A stretch of DNA of 64,000 bases from Jeotgalibacillus sp. S-D1 (GCF_004358665.1 NZ_SMZR01000001.1:248001-312000), one strand, 5' to 3'. Positions 26,970 through 38,097 are shown, counted from the stretch's first letter. The notes: generated from the letters alone by a model not told the origin. Made by a program: numbers and translations.

Positions 26970-29297
26970 ATGTCAGAAAAGAACAATCATACGATACCGC
27001 TGCTGCCGCTAAGAGGGCTGCTGGTGTACCCGACCATGGTGCTACATTTAGATGTAGGACGTGATCGTTCTGTGCAGGCTCTTGAGAAAGCCATGATGGA
27101 AGATCACCTGATTTTTTTATCCACTCAAAAGGATATGACGGTCGATCAGCCTGAACAGACCGATTTGTATTCAATGGGAACATTAACAAAAGTTAAGCAA
27201 ATGCTGAAGCTTCCAAATGGAACCATAAGGGTTTTAGTGGAGGGACTTGAGCGTGCCAAAATCACTTCGTTTGTGGATGAAGAGCAGTATTATACAGTGG
27301 AAGTAGAAACAGTGCCGGATTCGCCGGACAAAACAGCCGAACTTGAAGCATTAATGCGAACGCTGATTGACTATTTCGAACAATACATCTCACTGTCAAA
27401 AAAAATATCCACCGAAACACTTAATACCGTTACAGATATTGAAGAGCCTGGCCGATTAGCAGATATCGTTGCCTCGCATTTACCGCTAAAGCTGAAACTC
27501 AAACAAGAGCTGTTAAATACAATCGACATCGAGCAGCGGCTGACCCGTGTTATTGAAACCATCAATAATGAAAAAGAAGTATTAAGCTTAGAGAAAAAGA
27601 TTGGGCAGCGTGTAAAAAAATCGATGGAACGAACTCAGAAAGAATATTATTTACGGGAGCAAATGAAGGCCATCCAAAAGGAACTTGGAGACAAAGATGG
27701 CAAAACAGGTGAAGTGGCTGATCTTGCTGAACGCATTAAAAATGCTGAAATGCCGCCAAACATATCCAAGATTGCAATGAAGGAATTAGACCGGTATGAA
27801 AAAATTCCTGCAACTTCTGCTGAAAGCTCTGTTATCCGTAATTATCTGGATTGGCTTATCACTGTTCCCTGGACAAAGGCAACAAATGATGACCTTGATA
27901 TTAAAAGAGCTGAAGACATACTGGACCGCGACCATTACGGCCTTGAAAAAGTCAAAGAACGCGTATTGGAGTATCTGGCGGTACAGCAGCTTACTCAATC
28001 CTTAAAGGGACCGATTCTTTGTCTTGCAGGGCCACCCGGGGTCGGTAAAACAAGTTTGGCCCGCTCGATTGCTGAATCGATTGGCCGTAAATTTGTCCGT
28101 GTTTCACTCGGCGGAGTTCGGGATGAATCGGAAATTCGCGGTCACCGCAGAACATATGTGGGGGCTATGCCAGGACGTGTGATTCAGGGAATGAAAAAAG
28201 CGGGTACTGTCAACCCTGTCTTTCTTCTTGATGAAATTGACAAAATGTCTAATGATTTCAGGGGAGATCCATCATCAGCTATGCTGGAAGTGCTTGATCC
28301 CGAACAAAATAATACGTTCAGCGACCACTATCTTGAAGAGCCATATGATTTATCAAAAGTTCTGTTTATCGCAACAGCTAACAATCTGTCCACGATTCCC
28401 GGTCCGCTGCGTGACCGTATGGAAATTATTACGATCGCCGGCTATACAGAACTTGAAAAAATCAATATTGCCAAAACCCACTTGCTTCCAAAGCAGCTGA
28501 AAGAACATGGTCTTAACAAAACAAAAATGCAGCTTCGTGATGATGCAATTAAAGAAATTGTACGTTATCATACACGTGAAGCAGGAGTCCGAGGACTTGA
28601 ACGACAGCTTGCAACCATCTGCCGCAAAACCGCAAAAATCATTGTAAGCGGCGATAAAAAGCGTGTGGTTATTTCTGCAAAATCGCTTTCAGAATTTCTC
28701 GGGAAAAGAAAATTTCGTTACGGTCAGGCAGAAACCGAAGATCAAATTGGTGTAGCCACAGGTCTGGCCTACACAACAGTCGGCGGAGACACTTTGCAAA
28801 TAGAAGTATCCCTCTCGCCGGGTAAAGGAAAACTCGTACTGACAGGTAAATTGGGCGATGTAATGAAAGAATCTGCCCAAACAGCGTTCTCATTCGTAAG
28901 ATCCAAAGCACGTGAATTAAACCTAGAAGAGCAGTTTCATGAAAAATATGATATCCATATTCATGTCCCTGAAGGTGCCGTTCCAAAAGATGGGCCTTCA
29001 GCTGGGATCACAATCGTTACAGCACTCGTTTCAGCACTCACAAACCGACCGATAAGACGGGAAATCGGGATGACAGGTGAAGTTACACTTCGCGGGCGGG
29101 TGCTGCCAATTGGCGGCTTGAAAGAAAAATGTCTCAGTGCCCACCGTGCAGGATTAACGACCATCATTATTCCGAAAGATAATGAGCGGGATATTGACGA
29201 TATTCCAGAAAGCGTACGGAATGAGTTAACATTTATTTTGGTTTCTCATGTTGATGAGGTGCTTGAACGGGCATTGGTAGGAGAAGATAAATCATGA
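26970..29297 (+). CDS. lonA: ATP-dependent protease La (LonA)
   Basis: A 775-residue Lon protease that degrades damaged and regulatory proteins. The N-terminal substrate domain ([22 protein letters not shown]) is followed by a AAA+ domain with Walker A GPPGVGKT (residues about 354-361) and a C-terminal Ser-Lys protease domain with S677 (PKDGPSAG) and K720 (LKEKCLSAH). GGAGGTG precedes ATG 26970. It overlaps engB by four bases. Confidence 0.98.
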   Translation: MSEKNNHTIPLLPLRGLLVYPTMVLHLDVGRDRSVQALEKAMMEDHLIFLSTQKDMTVDQPEQTDLYSMGTLTKVKQMLKLPNGTIRVLVEGLERAKITSFVDEEQYYTVEVETVPDSPDKTAELEALMRTLIDYFEQYISLSKKISTETLNTVTDIEEPGRLADIVASHLPLKLKLKQELLNTIDIEQRLTRVIETINNEKEVLSLEKKIGQRVKKSMERTQKEYYLREQMKAIQKELGDKDGKTGEVADLAERIKNAEMPPNISKIAMKELDRYEKIPATSAESSVIRNYLDWLITVPWTKATNDDLDIKRAEDILDRDHYGLEKVKERVLEYLAVQQLTQSLKGPILCLAGPPGVGKTSLARSIAESIGRKFVRVSLGGVRDESEIRGHRRTYVGAMPGRVIQGMKKAGTVNPVFLLDEIDKMSNDFRGDPSSAMLEVLDPEQNNTFSDHYLEEPYDLSKVLFIATANNLSTIPGPLRDRMEIITIAGYTELEKINIAKTHLLPKQLKEHGLNKTKMQLRDDAIKEIVRYHTREAGVRGLERQLATICRKTAKIIVSGDKKRVVISAKSLSEFLGKRKFRYGQAETEDQIGVATGLAYTTVGGDTLQIEVSLSPGKGKLVLTGKLGDVMKESAQTAFSFVRSKARELNLEEQFHEKYDIHIHVPEGAVPKDGPSAGITIVTALVSALTNRPIRREIGMTGEVTLRGRVLPIGGLKEKCLSAHRAGLTTIIIPKDNERDIDDIPESVRNELTFILVSHVDEVLERALVGEDKS

Positions 29298-29887
29298 AAA
29301 TTACACAATCAGAAATCGTAATGAGTGCAGTAAAACCGGAACAGTATCCAGAAGGCGGGCTCCCAGAGTTCGCTTTAGCTGGACGTTCCAATGTGGGAAA
29401 ATCTTCTTTCATAAATAAAATGATTAATAGAAAAGCCCTTGCCCGTATTTCTTCGAAACCGGGTAAAACGCAAACCCTGAATTTTTATTTACTGAATGAA
29501 GCTCTTTATTTTGTCGATGTGCCGGGCTACGGCTACGCAAAAGTATCCAAATCGGAACGTGCAGCCTGGGGGAAAATGATCGAGACCTATATGACCGGTC
29601 GTGAACCCTTAAAAGCAGTAGTCCTGATTGTGGACCTGCGCCATCCGCCTACAAAAGATGATATTATGATGTACGACTTTTTAAAGCATTTTGACATCCC
29701 TTGTTTAGTCGTTGCTACAAAAGCGGACAAAATTCCTAAAGGTAAATGGCAAAAACATATGAGCATCACTCGCCGTGCTCTTCAAATCGAGGATGGCGAC
29801 ACACTGATCATGTTCTCTTCTGAAACAGGTTTAGGAAAAGATGAAGCTTGGAAGTTTTTAACTGAGAAGATGAATGAAGTTGAATAA
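29294..29887 (+). CDS. engB: Ribosome-biogenesis GTPase EngB (YsxC)
   Basis: A 197-residue GTPase needed for 50S assembly. The G motifs are [10 protein letters not shown] (G1), KPGKTQ (G2 region), DVPGYGYA (G3) and TKADK (G4). The ATGA overlap with lonA indicates translational coupling, as in B. subtilis lonA-ysxC. Full length. Confidence 0.97.
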   Translation: MKITQSEIVMSAVKPEQYPEGGLPEFALAGRSNVGKSSFINKMINRKALARISSKPGKTQTLNFYLLNEALYFVDVPGYGYAKVSKSERAAWGKMIETYMTGREPLKAVVLIVDLRHPPTKDDIMMYDFLKHFDIPCLVVATKADKIPKGKWQKHMSITRRALQIEDGDTLIMFSSETGLGKDEAWKFLTEKMNEVE

Positions 29888-29892
29888 AGGCA

Positions 29893-29936
29893 GGATACTG
29901 AGACTCGTTTAAAAGGAGTTTCAGTATTTTTTTTGT
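29893..29936 (+). terminator. lonA-engB terminator
   Basis: ATACTGAGACTC (from 29895) pairs with GGAGTTTCAGTAT, followed by TTTTTTT. Confidence 0.9.
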
Positions 29937-30442
29937 GGAATACTAAACTCTGGGACGTGATGAATATAGTGAACTGTGTAACTGGGAAAATAAATATTAA
30001 ATTTTATGTTTTAGTGATCTTTTAAATTTTGAAATAATATAAAAATAAAAGGGAAAGACTTTTTATAAGTGTCATGAGTGCTTTCTTTAACCACAGCGAT
30101 TACATACAAACAAAAACTGATATTTTTTTATTACAAAAACAATGGGATTAATTACTGGAAATTCTGGTTTTTTTATTGGTTAATAGGTAATAATATTTGC
30201 ATACCGTCAGTTATTGGAAACCGAGCTGAACTGTTGAAACTGTGGGCCTGCTTTGTTATTCTAGACACATATGTAATTGTCGTATAGTGGTGCGATTCGG
30301 GCAATCTTCCGAACACTATGTGAAAACGTGACCATTGATGTCGAATAGGGGTTCAATGTATGTTCACAATTGCTATAAAAGCACGGTTTATGAAGTGTTA
30401 TAATTAAAGTAGTGATTAAATTGTGGGGGTGTCTTTCAAAAC
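29937..30442. other. long AT-rich gap before hemA with a structured element
   Basis: No credible gene is seen. A nested hairpin stands at 30284-30319: ATAGTG (30284-30289) and TTCGG (30296-30300) pair with CCGAA (30309-30313) and CACTAT (30314-30319) with a six-base bulge. TATAAT at 30399-30404 is a probable hemA -10 without a clear -35. TTATAAT here matches only half of a PerR box. Confidence 0.5.
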
Positions 30443-31798
30443 ATGCACATTTTAGTGGTAGGATTGAATTACAAAACGGCCCCTGTTGAGATAAGAGAGC
30501 GTCTTTCTTTCCAGGAAGCGGATCTTCAGCGTGCAATGGCGTCTCTTCAGACGAAAAAAAGCATACTGGAAAACGTGATTGTATCAACGTGTAATCGTAC
30601 GGAAATATATGCAGTCGTTGATCAGCTTCATACAGGTCGTTATTATATTAAAGATTTTTTAGCAAATTGGTTCGGATTAGAAAAAGAAGAATTCAGCCCT
30701 TATTTATTTATATATGAAAAAGACGGTGCAATGGAGCACTTATTTAAAGTCAGCTGTGGTCTGGATTCCATGATTGTGGGAGAAACTCAAATTCTGGGAC
30801 AAGTGCGCAAAAGTTTTCTTTCTGCCCAGGAAGTTGGTGCCACGGGGACTGTATTTAATGAGCTGTTTAAACAATCCATTACACTTGCAAAAAAAGCACA
30901 TTCAGAAACAGATATTGCATCAAATGCAGTATCGGTGTCTTATGCTGCTGTTGAGCTGGCGAAAAAGATATTTGGTGATTTGAACAAAAAGCATGTACTG
31001 ATTCTTGGTGCAGGCAAGATGGGCGAGCTGGCCATTCAAAATCTGCAAGGCAGCGGCGCGACAAAAATTACGGTCATTAACCGTACATTTGAGAAAGCAC
31101 AAGTTCTTGCTGCTAAGTTTAACGGACAGGCAAAACAGCTTCGTGAATTGCAGTGTGCGCTTATGGAAGCTGATATTTTAATTACTTCCACCGGTTCAAA
31201 AGATGCTGTGATTGATAAAGAAATGATGATGCACGTTGAAGGAATGCGCAAAGGACGTCCATTTTTCATGGTCGACATCGCGGTTCCGCGTGATTTAGAT
31301 CCGTCTATTAATGAATTGGACAACGTATTCCTTTATGATATTGATGATCTCGAAGGAATTGTACAGGCCAATCTGGCAGAACGCAAACAGGCTGCTGAAG
31401 CGATTGAAATCATGGTAGAAGAAACCATTGTAAACTTTAAGGAATGGCTGAACATGCTTGGTGTAGTCCCTGTTATCTCAGCTCTTCGGGAAAAAGCTTT
31501 GGGTGTACAGGCAGAAACCATGCAAAGCATTGAGCGGAAAATGCCAAGCTTAACAGACCGTGAACGTAAAATCCTGAATAAGCATACAAAAAGCATTATT
31601 AATCAGCTGTTAAAGGACCCGATTTTACAAGCGAAGGAATTGGCAGCTTTACCAGATGGAGATGAAAAACTGGAACTGTTTATGAAAATCTTTAATCTTG
31701 AAGAACAAGTAAATAGTTCCCTCCAGGATTCTAAAGTGAAAAGCAAAGAGTCTAACTGGATTGAGAAGCATCAACCTGAGCTGTCCTTACAGCCCTAA
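30443..31798 (+). CDS. hemA: Glutamyl-tRNA reductase
   Basis: A 451-residue enzyme that reduces glutamyl-tRNA to glutamate-1-semialdehyde with NADPH, the first committed heme step. The catalytic cysteine is C50 in [10 protein letters not shown]. The NADPH domain carries [12 protein letters not shown], and the C-terminal dimerisation domain is present. GTGGGGGTG precedes ATG 30443. It is the first gene of hemAXCDBL. Confidence 0.97.
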   Translation: MHILVVGLNYKTAPVEIRERLSFQEADLQRAMASLQTKKSILENVIVSTCNRTEIYAVVDQLHTGRYYIKDFLANWFGLEKEEFSPYLFIYEKDGAMEHLFKVSCGLDSMIVGETQILGQVRKSFLSAQEVGATGTVFNELFKQSITLAKKAHSETDIASNAVSVSYAAVELAKKIFGDLNKKHVLILGAGKMGELAIQNLQGSGATKITVINRTFEKAQVLAAKFNGQAKQLRELQCALMEADILITSTGSKDAVIDKEMMMHVEGMRKGRPFFMVDIAVPRDLDPSINELDNVFLYDIDDLEGIVQANLAERKQAAEAIEIMVEETIVNFKEWLNMLGVVPVISALREKALGVQAETMQSIERKMPSLTDRERKILNKHTKSIINQLLKDPILQAKELAALPDGDEKLELFMKIFNLEEQVNSSLQDSKVKSKESNWIEKHQPELSLQP

Positions 31799-31812
31799 AC
31801 GGGGGATAACGG

Positions 31813-32646
31813 ATGTTTGAACTTTCAATGACCCGGCTTCACGAGGTAATGATTATCCTCTATGCAGCAAGTGTGTTACTTTATTTTCTGGATTTTTTAC
31901 AAAAGAACCAGAAGGCAAATCGGTTTGCCTTCTGGCTTTTAGCAATTGTTTGGGTTCTTCAAACAATTTTTTTGTTTTTGTATATGACAAGAACAGGACG
32001 CTTTCCTGTTCTTACCCTTTTTGAAGGGATTTATTTTTATGCCTGGGTGTTGGTTACACTGTCATTAGCGATTAATCGCCTGATGCGTGTAGACTTCACC
32101 GTTTTTTTTGTCAATGTAATTGGTTTTATATTCATGACAATCCATACATTTGCTCCTGTGCAGGCGCAGACAAATGCGGCGGCTGAGCGGCTGATGTCTG
32201 AATTACTGTTGATTCATATAACGATTGCACTGATCTCCTACGCTGCTTTTTCTTTATCCGTCGTTTTCAGCATTCTCTATCTCTTGCAATATCGCATGCT
32301 GAAGAAAAAAAAGTGGGGGCAGAAACTTCAGAGAATCACAGATTTATCACAGCTTGAAAAAGGAGCTGTAATCCTAAACGTTATTGGATTTCCCTTGCTT
32401 TTACTCAGCTTAATATTAGGCGTACAGTGGGCTGTCAGTACGCTCCCCTATATGATTTGGTATGACGTGAAAATAGTAGGTTCGTTTTTAATTCTTGGAA
32501 TTTATGGTGTTTTTCTCTATATGAAAGTAGCAAAGGGTTTATCAGGGAAATCCTTGGCAATGCTAAACCTAGCAGCATTCCTGTGCCTGCTTATCAACTT
32601 TCTGCTGGGCAGCCGCTGGTCATCTTTTCACTTTTGGTATTCATAG
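31813..32646 (+). CDS. hemX: HemX membrane protein (cytochrome c assembly-like)
   Basis: A 277-residue integral membrane protein with about eight hydrophobic segments, related to the CcsA/CcmC heme-handling family (a conserved tryptophan-rich loop is visible around GVQWAVSTLPYMIWYD). In B. subtilis HemX lowers the level of HemA. GGGGGAT precedes ATG 31813. Two strong hairpins lie within its first 200 bases and are listed separately. Confidence 0.93.
   Translation: MFELSMTRLHEVMIILYAASVLLYFLDFLQKNQKANRFAFWLLAIVWVLQTIFLFLYMTRTGRFPVLTLFEGIYFYAWVLVTLSLAINRLMRVDFTVFFVNVIGFIFMTIHTFAPVQAQTNAAAERLMSELLLIHITIALISYAAFSLSVVFSILYLLQYRMLKKKKWGQKLQRITDLSQLEKGAVILNVIGFPLLLLSLILGVQWAVSTLPYMIWYDVKIVGSFLILGIYGVFLYMKVAKGLSGKSLAMLNLAAFLCLLINFLLGSRWSSFHFWYS
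31908..32013. other. two perfect hairpins inside the 5' part of hemX
   Basis: Hairpin 1: 12-base arms 31908-31919 and 31924-31935 around TCGG, followed by CTTTT. Hairpin 2: 10-base arms 31989-31998 and 32004-32013 around CGCTT, followed by ACCCTTTTTG. Both lie in coding sequence with T-rich bases after them. Confidence 0.75.
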
Positions 32647-32800
32647 GTTTTAAGCAGATCAGACCATCGCTTATATCTATTAAGAACCTGATAAATAACA
32701 GCGGAAAACAGTAACAACGAAAGAAATTGAATTTCCGAAATTAATCGCAAAAAATCGATAGTAGACACAGCAGCTATATACATAGGAGGAATAAACAGCA

Positions 32801-33733
32801 ATGAGAAAAATTATTGTGGGATCAAGACGCAGCAAGCTCGCTATGACACAAACGAAATGGGTCATCGAGCAGTTGAAGGCTATTGATCCGTCAACTGAAT
32901 TTGAAATTAAAGAAATTGTTACCAAAGGCGATAAAATTCAAGATGTAAAACTATCAAAAGTTGGCGGTAAAGGGTTATTTGTTAAAGAGATTGAACAAGC
33001 CATGATTGATGGAGAAATTGATATGGCCGTGCACAGCATGAAGGATATGCCTGCTGAATTACCAGAAGGTTTGACGATTGGCAGTATTCCGGTTCGCGAG
33101 GATGCAAGGGATGCTCTTATTTCCAAAGAAGGAAAAACACTTGCTGAGCTTCCTGCTGGTTCTATTATTGGAACGAGCAGCTTGAGAAGAAGTGCTCAAA
33201 TTCTCGCTAAACGTCCTGATCTTGAAATTCAGTGGATTCGGGGGAATATTGATACGAGACTTAATAAGCTTGAAAACGAAAATTTTGATGCAATCGTATT
33301 AGCTGCAGCAGGTCTATCACGGATGGGCTGGTCAAAAGAGGTCGTTTCTGAATTTTTGAGTCATGAAGATTGTCTCCCGGCAATTGGTCAGGGAGCTTTA
33401 TCAATTGAGTGCCGTAAAGACGACACAGAGCTTCGTTCCTTATTGGATCAATTTACGGATGAGGAAACCAGTTTGACAGTTCTTGCTGAACGCGCTTTTC
33501 TGCACAAAATGGAGGGCGGATGCCAAGTACCTATTGCTGGATTTGCGATATTAAACGGCAGTGATATTTCACTCACTGCTCTTGTTGCTTCGCCGGATGG
33601 GAAAAAAGTATACAAAGAAGTGATTAAAGGAAATGATCCGGTAAAAGTTGGAGAAGAAGCTGCTGCTGTCTTAACCTCACAAGGAGCAAAGGCGTTAATC
33701 GATCAGGTAAAGGCTGAGCAAGTAGGTCAATAG
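32801..33733 (+). CDS. hemC: Porphobilinogen deaminase (hydroxymethylbilane synthase)
   Basis: A 310-residue enzyme joining four porphobilinogen units. It shows [12 protein letters not shown] at the start, [18 protein letters not shown], and the cysteine that carries the dipyrromethane cofactor in [18 protein letters not shown] precedes ATG 32801. The 154-base gap after hemX contains no gene. Confidence 0.97.
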   Translation: MRKIIVGSRRSKLAMTQTKWVIEQLKAIDPSTEFEIKEIVTKGDKIQDVKLSKVGGKGLFVKEIEQAMIDGEIDMAVHSMKDMPAELPEGLTIGSIPVREDARDALISKEGKTLAELPAGSIIGTSSLRRSAQILAKRPDLEIQWIRGNIDTRLNKLENENFDAIVLAAAGLSRMGWSKEVVSEFLSHEDCLPAIGQGALSIECRKDDTELRSLLDQFTDEETSLTVLAERAFLHKMEGGCQVPIAGFAILNGSDISLTALVASPDGKKVYKEVIKGNDPVKVGEEAAAVLTSQGAKALIDQVKAEQVGQ

Positions 33734-33736
33734 GTT

Positions 33737-34519
33737 ATGGCGTATTCCTTAGAGAACCATCGGATCTTACTTACAAGACCCTATCAGGCAGCTCTAAAAG
33801 ACAAGTTATTAATTGAAAAACGAAATGGCCATGCAGTCATTATACCGATGATCGAAACCCAATCTTATAAAAGTGAATGCGAAGAAGCTATTCTTACCCG
33901 CATCCATCAATATTCGTGGATTGTTTTTACAAGCCGAAACGCTGTTTCATTTACTCTTGCGGTGTTAGAAAAAAATAATCTTCTGGGTGTTCTTAAGACG
34001 ATACAAATTGCTGCAATTGGAAAAAGAACAGCTGATTTTCTCGAATCTAGGGGTTATCCTGTATCCTTTTATCCTGAAAGCTTTCGAGCAGCAGATTTTG
34101 TAAAAGAGTTTCCTTTCGATAGAATAATGGGAGAACGCGTGTTATTCCCACAAGGAAATCTTGCCCGGAATATTATTATGAACACTTTTGAGCAGCACGG
34201 AATTAGCTGTGATAAATGGGTGCTGTATAAGACGGTCAAGGCAGACCAAAGCAAAGCGTTATTAAAGGCTTTAGCCGCTGATTCATTTGAAATTATTACT
34301 TTTGCCAGCCCTTCAGCGGTTTTGAATTTTGTCGAGATCCTCCAGTCATCAGAGGACCTTTACCAGCTTGTCATGAATGAGAAATGGACAATTGCGAGTA
34401 TTGGGCCGACAACCACAGAAGAACTAAAAAAAAATAAGCTGCCGGTCCATATTGAACCGGCAGCTTATACGATGGCAGCTTTGATAGATGAAATTGCCTG
34501 TTACTATACGCAACACTAG
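33737..34519 (+). CDS. hemD: Uroporphyrinogen-III synthase
   Basis: A 260-residue protein that closes hydroxymethylbilane with ring D inversion. The family is weakly conserved; visible features are the start RILLTRPYQ, WIVFTSRNAV, IAAIGKRTADFL and the late FASPSAVLNFV and SIGPTTTEELKK segments. It starts three bases after hemC with a weak ribosome site, so coupling is likely. A 13-pair hairpin lies near its 3' end. Confidence 0.9.
   Translation: MAYSLENHRILLTRPYQAALKDKLLIEKRNGHAVIIPMIETQSYKSECEEAILTRIHQYSWIVFTSRNAVSFTLAVLEKNNLLGVLKTIQIAAIGKRTADFLESRGYPVSFYPESFRAADFVKEFPFDRIMGERVLFPQGNLARNIIMNTFEQHGISCDKWVLYKTVKADQSKALLKALAADSFEIITFASPSAVLNFVEILQSSEDLYQLVMNEKWTIASIGPTTTEELKKNKLPVHIEPAAYTMAALIDEIACYYTQH
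34426..34468 (-). terminator. antisense-oriented intrinsic terminator inside hemD
   Basis: Arms 34434-34446 and 34456-34468 are perfect 13-base complements around a 9-base loop. Nine A residues (34426-34434) adjoin the left arm, giving a T-run after the hairpin only for minus-strand RNA. Confidence 0.65.
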
Positions 34520-34531
34520 GAGGAACCGAAT

Positions 34532-35509
34532 ATGAGAGATATTCAATTTGACCGCCACCGCCGCCTGCGAAACTCCGATTCACTGCGGGCGATGGTACGT
34601 GAAACCTGGCTTAGAAAAGAGGACTTGATTTATCCGCTGTTTGTAGTGGAGGGAGAAAATATCCGTAATGAGGTTTCTTCAATGCCTGGCGTTTTTCATA
34701 TATCCCTTGATGCAGTACTTGCGGAAATAAATGATATCGTTAATCGGGGAATTAAATCCGTCATTTTGTTTGGTGTTCCCGCAAACAAAGACCCGCTCGG
34801 CAAGCAAGCCTATCATGAGCATGGCATCGTACAGGAAGCGACAAGATTGATTAAAGCAGAGTTCCCTGAGCTCGTCATTATTGCAGATACCTGCCTATGC
34901 CAGTATACAGACCATGGCCACTGCGGCGTTATAGAAGACGGGAAAGTGCTGAATGATCCAACACTCGATCTCTTAGCCCAAACGGCAGTCAGCCAAGCGA
35001 AGGCAGGAGCCGATATTATTGCCCCTTCTAATATGATGGATGGATTTGTTGCAGCGATTCGGGCAGGCCTTGATGAAGCAGGCTTTCATGATATTCCGAT
35101 TATGAGCTATGCCGTTAAATACTCGTCGAGCTTTTATGGCCCGTTCCGTGATGCCGCTCACAGCTCGCCGCAGTTTGGTGATCGCAAAACGTATCAAATG
35201 GATCCCTCCAACCGCATGGAGGCATTGCGCGAAGCACAAAGTGATGTAGAAGAAGGTGCTGATTTCCTAATCGTAAAACCGGCCCTCTCCTATCTTGACA
35301 TCATGAGAGATGTTAAAGACCGTTTTCCGCTCCCTGTCGTTGCTTATAACGTAAGCGGAGAGTATTCAATGATAAAGGCAGCAGCTCAAAACGGATGGGT
35401 GAACGAAAAGGAAATAGTGATGGAAAAGCTTACAAGTATGAAACGTGCAGGAGCTGATCTCATCATTACGTACCATGCAAAAGATGTTGCGGAATGGTTG
35501 TCGAACTAA
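34532..35509 (+). CDS. hemB: Delta-aminolevulinic acid dehydratase (porphobilinogen synthase)
   Basis: A 325-residue enzyme condensing two 5-aminolevulinates. The metal-binding cysteine cluster [14 protein letters not shown], the lysine in [18 protein letters not shown] and the Schiff-base lysine in [12 protein letters not shown] are all present, indicating a zinc-type enzyme. TAGGAGGA precedes ATG 34532. Confidence 0.97.
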   Translation: MRDIQFDRHRRLRNSDSLRAMVRETWLRKEDLIYPLFVVEGENIRNEVSSMPGVFHISLDAVLAEINDIVNRGIKSVILFGVPANKDPLGKQAYHEHGIVQEATRLIKAEFPELVIIADTCLCQYTDHGHCGVIEDGKVLNDPTLDLLAQTAVSQAKAGADIIAPSNMMDGFVAAIRAGLDEAGFHDIPIMSYAVKYSSSFYGPFRDAAHSSPQFGDRKTYQMDPSNRMEALREAQSDVEEGADFLIVKPALSYLDIMRDVKDRFPLPVVAYNVSGEYSMIKAAAQNGWVNEKEIVMEKLTSMKRAGADLIITYHAKDVAEWLSN

Positions 35510-35533
35510 TACTTTATTCGAGGAGGAGATCAT

Positions 35534-36823
35534 ATGCGTTCATATGAGCAGTCAAAGGAAGCATTCAATGAAGCACAGGATTTAATGCCTGGCGGAGTCA
35601 ACAGCCCGGTGCGTGCGTTTAAATCAGTAAACATGGATCCGATATTTATGGAAAAGGGAAAGGGTTCCAAAATACATGATATAGATGGTAATGAATATAT
35701 CGATTATGTTTTATCATGGGGGCCCCTCATTCTGGGTCATGCCCAGGATCAGGTCGTCAATGCAATTCAAGAAGTCGCAATGAGCGGAACAAGCTTTGGA
35801 GCACCGACAACTGTAGAAAATAAACTTGCGCAGCTTGTCATCGAAAGAGTTCCCTCAATTGAAAAAGTACGAATGGTATCATCCGGTACAGAAGCAACGA
35901 TGAGTGCGCTTCGGTTGGCGCGGGGATTCACAGGCCGTGATAAAATCGTAAAATTTGAAGGCTGCTACCATGGCCATGGAGACAGTCTGCTGATTAAAGC
36001 TGGTTCAGGAGTGGCAACTCTCGGTCTTCCGGACAGCCCTGGTGTTCCGGAGAGTGTTGCAAAGAATACTATAACTGTTCCTTACAATGACTTTGAATCG
36101 ATCCAATATGTATTCAAGGAATTTGGGAAAGATATAGCAGCGGTTATCGTTGAGCCGGTTGCAGGAAACATGGGAGTAGTGCCGCCAGTTGAGGGTTTTC
36201 TCGAGGAGCTTCGGAGCCTGACTGAGGATTATGAATCTCTGCTTATATTTGATGAAGTAATGACAGGCTTTAGAGTAGGTTATAACTGTGCACAGGGCCA
36301 TTTGGGTGTGACGCCTGATTTAACTTGTCTTGGAAAAGTAATCGGCGGAGGTTTGCCGGTAGGCGCTTTTGGCGGGCGAAAAGAAATCATGGATCAGATC
36401 GCACCAACAGGACCGATCTATCAGGCCGGTACACTTTCCGGTAACCCGCTGGCTATGACAGCAGGTTTTGAGACACTCTCGCAGCTGACGCCGGAATCAT
36501 ATGAGCATTTTGTTGAGCTTGGGGATCTGTTAGAAAGCGGATTTACCTCCCTTGCTGAAAAATATGATATTCCTCATACGGTTAATCGAGCAGGGTCTAT
36601 GCTTGGCTTTTTCTTTACAAATGAAAAAGTAACAAACTTTGATCAAGCTAAAACGTCAGATCTTCAATTGTTCGCTGAATTCTATCGTCATATGGCTGAT
36701 AATGGCGTTTTTCTTCCACCTTCACAGTTTGAGGGATGGTTCCTATCGACGGCTCATACTAAGAGTGACGTCGAAAAAACACTTCAAGCAGTGGAAGCTT
36801 CATTTAAAGCAATCAAAGGGTAA
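35534..36823 (+). CDS. hemL: Glutamate-1-semialdehyde 2,1-aminomutase
   Basis: A 429-residue PLP enzyme making 5-aminolevulinate. PLP lysine K268 is in [17 protein letters not shown]. Other motifs: [11 protein letters not shown] near the start, [16 protein letters not shown], and [18 protein letters not shown] precedes ATG 35534. It is the last gene of the hem operon. Confidence 0.97.
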   Translation: MRSYEQSKEAFNEAQDLMPGGVNSPVRAFKSVNMDPIFMEKGKGSKIHDIDGNEYIDYVLSWGPLILGHAQDQVVNAIQEVAMSGTSFGAPTTVENKLAQLVIERVPSIEKVRMVSSGTEATMSALRLARGFTGRDKIVKFEGCYHGHGDSLLIKAGSGVATLGLPDSPGVPESVAKNTITVPYNDFESIQYVFKEFGKDIAAVIVEPVAGNMGVVPPVEGFLEELRSLTEDYESLLIFDEVMTGFRVGYNCAQGHLGVTPDLTCLGKVIGGGLPVGAFGGRKEIMDQIAPTGPIYQAGTLSGNPLAMTAGFETLSQLTPESYEHFVELGDLLESGFTSLAEKYDIPHTVNRAGSMLGFFFTNEKVTNFDQAKTSDLQLFAEFYRHMADNGVFLPPSQFEGWFLSTAHTKSDVEKTLQAVEASFKAIKG

Positions 36824-36831
36824 GATTTTAC

Positions 36832-36870
36832 AGGCTGATTCGGGGTTACTCCGTAATCAGCCTATTTTCA
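36832..36870 (+). terminator. hem operon terminator
   Basis: AGGCTGATT (36832-36840) pairs with AATCAGCCT (36855-36863), inner CGG/CCG, T-rich tail. Confidence 0.85.
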
Positions 36871-36953
36871 TTTTATACATTTGCGGAAAGCGCTGACCTG
36901 CAGCGTCAGACTTAAGAATAAGAATTTGAATATTAAGGAAGAGGGTGGGAAAT

Positions 36954-38021
36954 TTGGCTGAAAAATCTGTGAAATGGCTTATCATTACTGCAGTAATTGC
37001 TGCCGCAGCCGGTTTTTTGTTTGCTGCTTCAGGAATGTTTCTGCCATGGCTGCTCGGACCATTGTTTGCCATGCTGATTTTACGTAACACCGTTTCATGG
37101 CCGTTGCACTGGCCTTCTTGGATCCGGAACACTGGTTTACTGATTATTGGCTGTCAGATGGGTACATCCTTTACTTCTGAAGCCATTAAGTTAATGGTGA
37201 TATTTTTGCCATATATGCTCGTTTTAACATTGGCCGTTGTGGGGTTTTCCGCAGTTTCCGCACTCTTTTTGTCAAAAAATTCAAATTATAATTACCATAC
37301 TGCTCTGCTTGGAAGTTTCCCTGGAGGTCTTTCTCAAATGGTAGTGTTAAGTGAAGAAGTGAAGGGTGCTGAACCTTCCGCGGTGGCTTTCATGCAGACC
37401 ATTCGAATTCTCCTTGTTATTACGCTGGTGCCTTTTCTTGTCACTTATTTTTTTCCTTCAGCAGAATCATCGTCTAATGCCCATCACCAAACATCCATTA
37501 TTTACCTTAGTACAGTTTCTCTCATCTTTTTGGCAATTGCTATTATTGTTCTATTACTTGGTATGGTGAGAGTGCATTTTCCGATTCCCTTTATGCTTGC
37601 ACCGCTGATAAGCGTAATCGGCTTTAATGTAATAACGGATGCTTCTTTTGGGCTGCCGGATGCACTCGTTGCATCTGCACAAGTAATGCTTGGTACTCAT
37701 TTAGGTTTGCAAATGAAAGGAATGAAAAAGCTTCTTGCAGCAAAACCGCTAATAATCGTCGTTGTGATGAACCTTGCATTGATCGCGTTTTGCATCATTT
37801 TATCATTTGCATTAAACTCTTTTTTCTCCTTTCCTTTCCTTGAAATGTTTTTAAGCGCTGCTCCGGGAGGGGTGGCAGAAATGGCAATTACAGCTTATAC
37901 GGTGGGTGCTGATGTATCGACTGTAACAAGTTTTCATCTGTTTCGAATCTTTTTTATTTTATTTGCCGCCGCTCCTTTGACGGTTTATTTACTTAAGCGG
38001 AAACTGGCTCAGACTGCCTGA
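36954..38021 (+). CDS. AbrB-family (PF05145) membrane protein with internal duplication
   Basis: A 355-residue integral membrane protein with about ten hydrophobic segments in two related halves: PWLLGPLFAMLILRN...GCQMGTSFTSEAI and SFPGGLSQMVVLSEE in the first, FMLAPLISVIGFN...MLGTHLGLQMKG and SAAPGGVAEMAITAY in the second. This is the membrane AbrB duplication family, sometimes labelled ammonia monooxygenase. Substrate and role are unknown. TTG 36954 is chosen because GAGGGTGG precedes it; GTG 36945 is the alternative. B. subtilis has no gene here. Confidence 0.85.
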   Translation: MAEKSVKWLIITAVIAAAAGFLFAASGMFLPWLLGPLFAMLILRNTVSWPLHWPSWIRNTGLLIIGCQMGTSFTSEAIKLMVIFLPYMLVLTLAVVGFSAVSALFLSKNSNYNYHTALLGSFPGGLSQMVVLSEEVKGAEPSAVAFMQTIRILLVITLVPFLVTYFFPSAESSSNAHHQTSIIYLSTVSLIFLAIAIIVLLLGMVRVHFPIPFMLAPLISVIGFNVITDASFGLPDALVASAQVMLGTHLGLQMKGMKKLLAAKPLIIVVVMNLALIAFCIILSFALNSFFSFPFLEMFLSAAPGGVAEMAITAYTVGADVSTVTSFHLFRIFFILFAAAPLTVYLLKRKLAQTA

Positions 38022-38024
38022 TTG

Positions 38025-38053
38025 TCATATTCATTTCTCTTTTAGCATATAAA
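38025..38053 (+). promoter_or_regulatory. sigma-E promoter for spoVID
   Basis: TCATATT (38025-38031), 14 bases, CATATAAA (38046-38053) fits the recalled sigma-E pattern (KMATATT, 13-15 bases, CATACANT). spoVID is sigma-E dependent in B. subtilis. Confidence 0.7.
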
Positions 38054-38097
38054 GCAAGAGTAGGAGTTATGCAAAAGGAGAAATGAGGGAGGAAACG

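Noticed and set aside
30078-30287. 69-codon plus-strand open frame in the gap before hemA
   Set aside because: No ribosome site, low-complexity composition (many F, Y, N, I, K residues) as expected from AT-rich noncoding DNA, and no recognisable family.
30397-30413. PerR box at the hemA -10 region
   Set aside because: Only the left half TTATAAT matches; the right half fits three of seven positions, and TTATAAT is also a plain -10 context.
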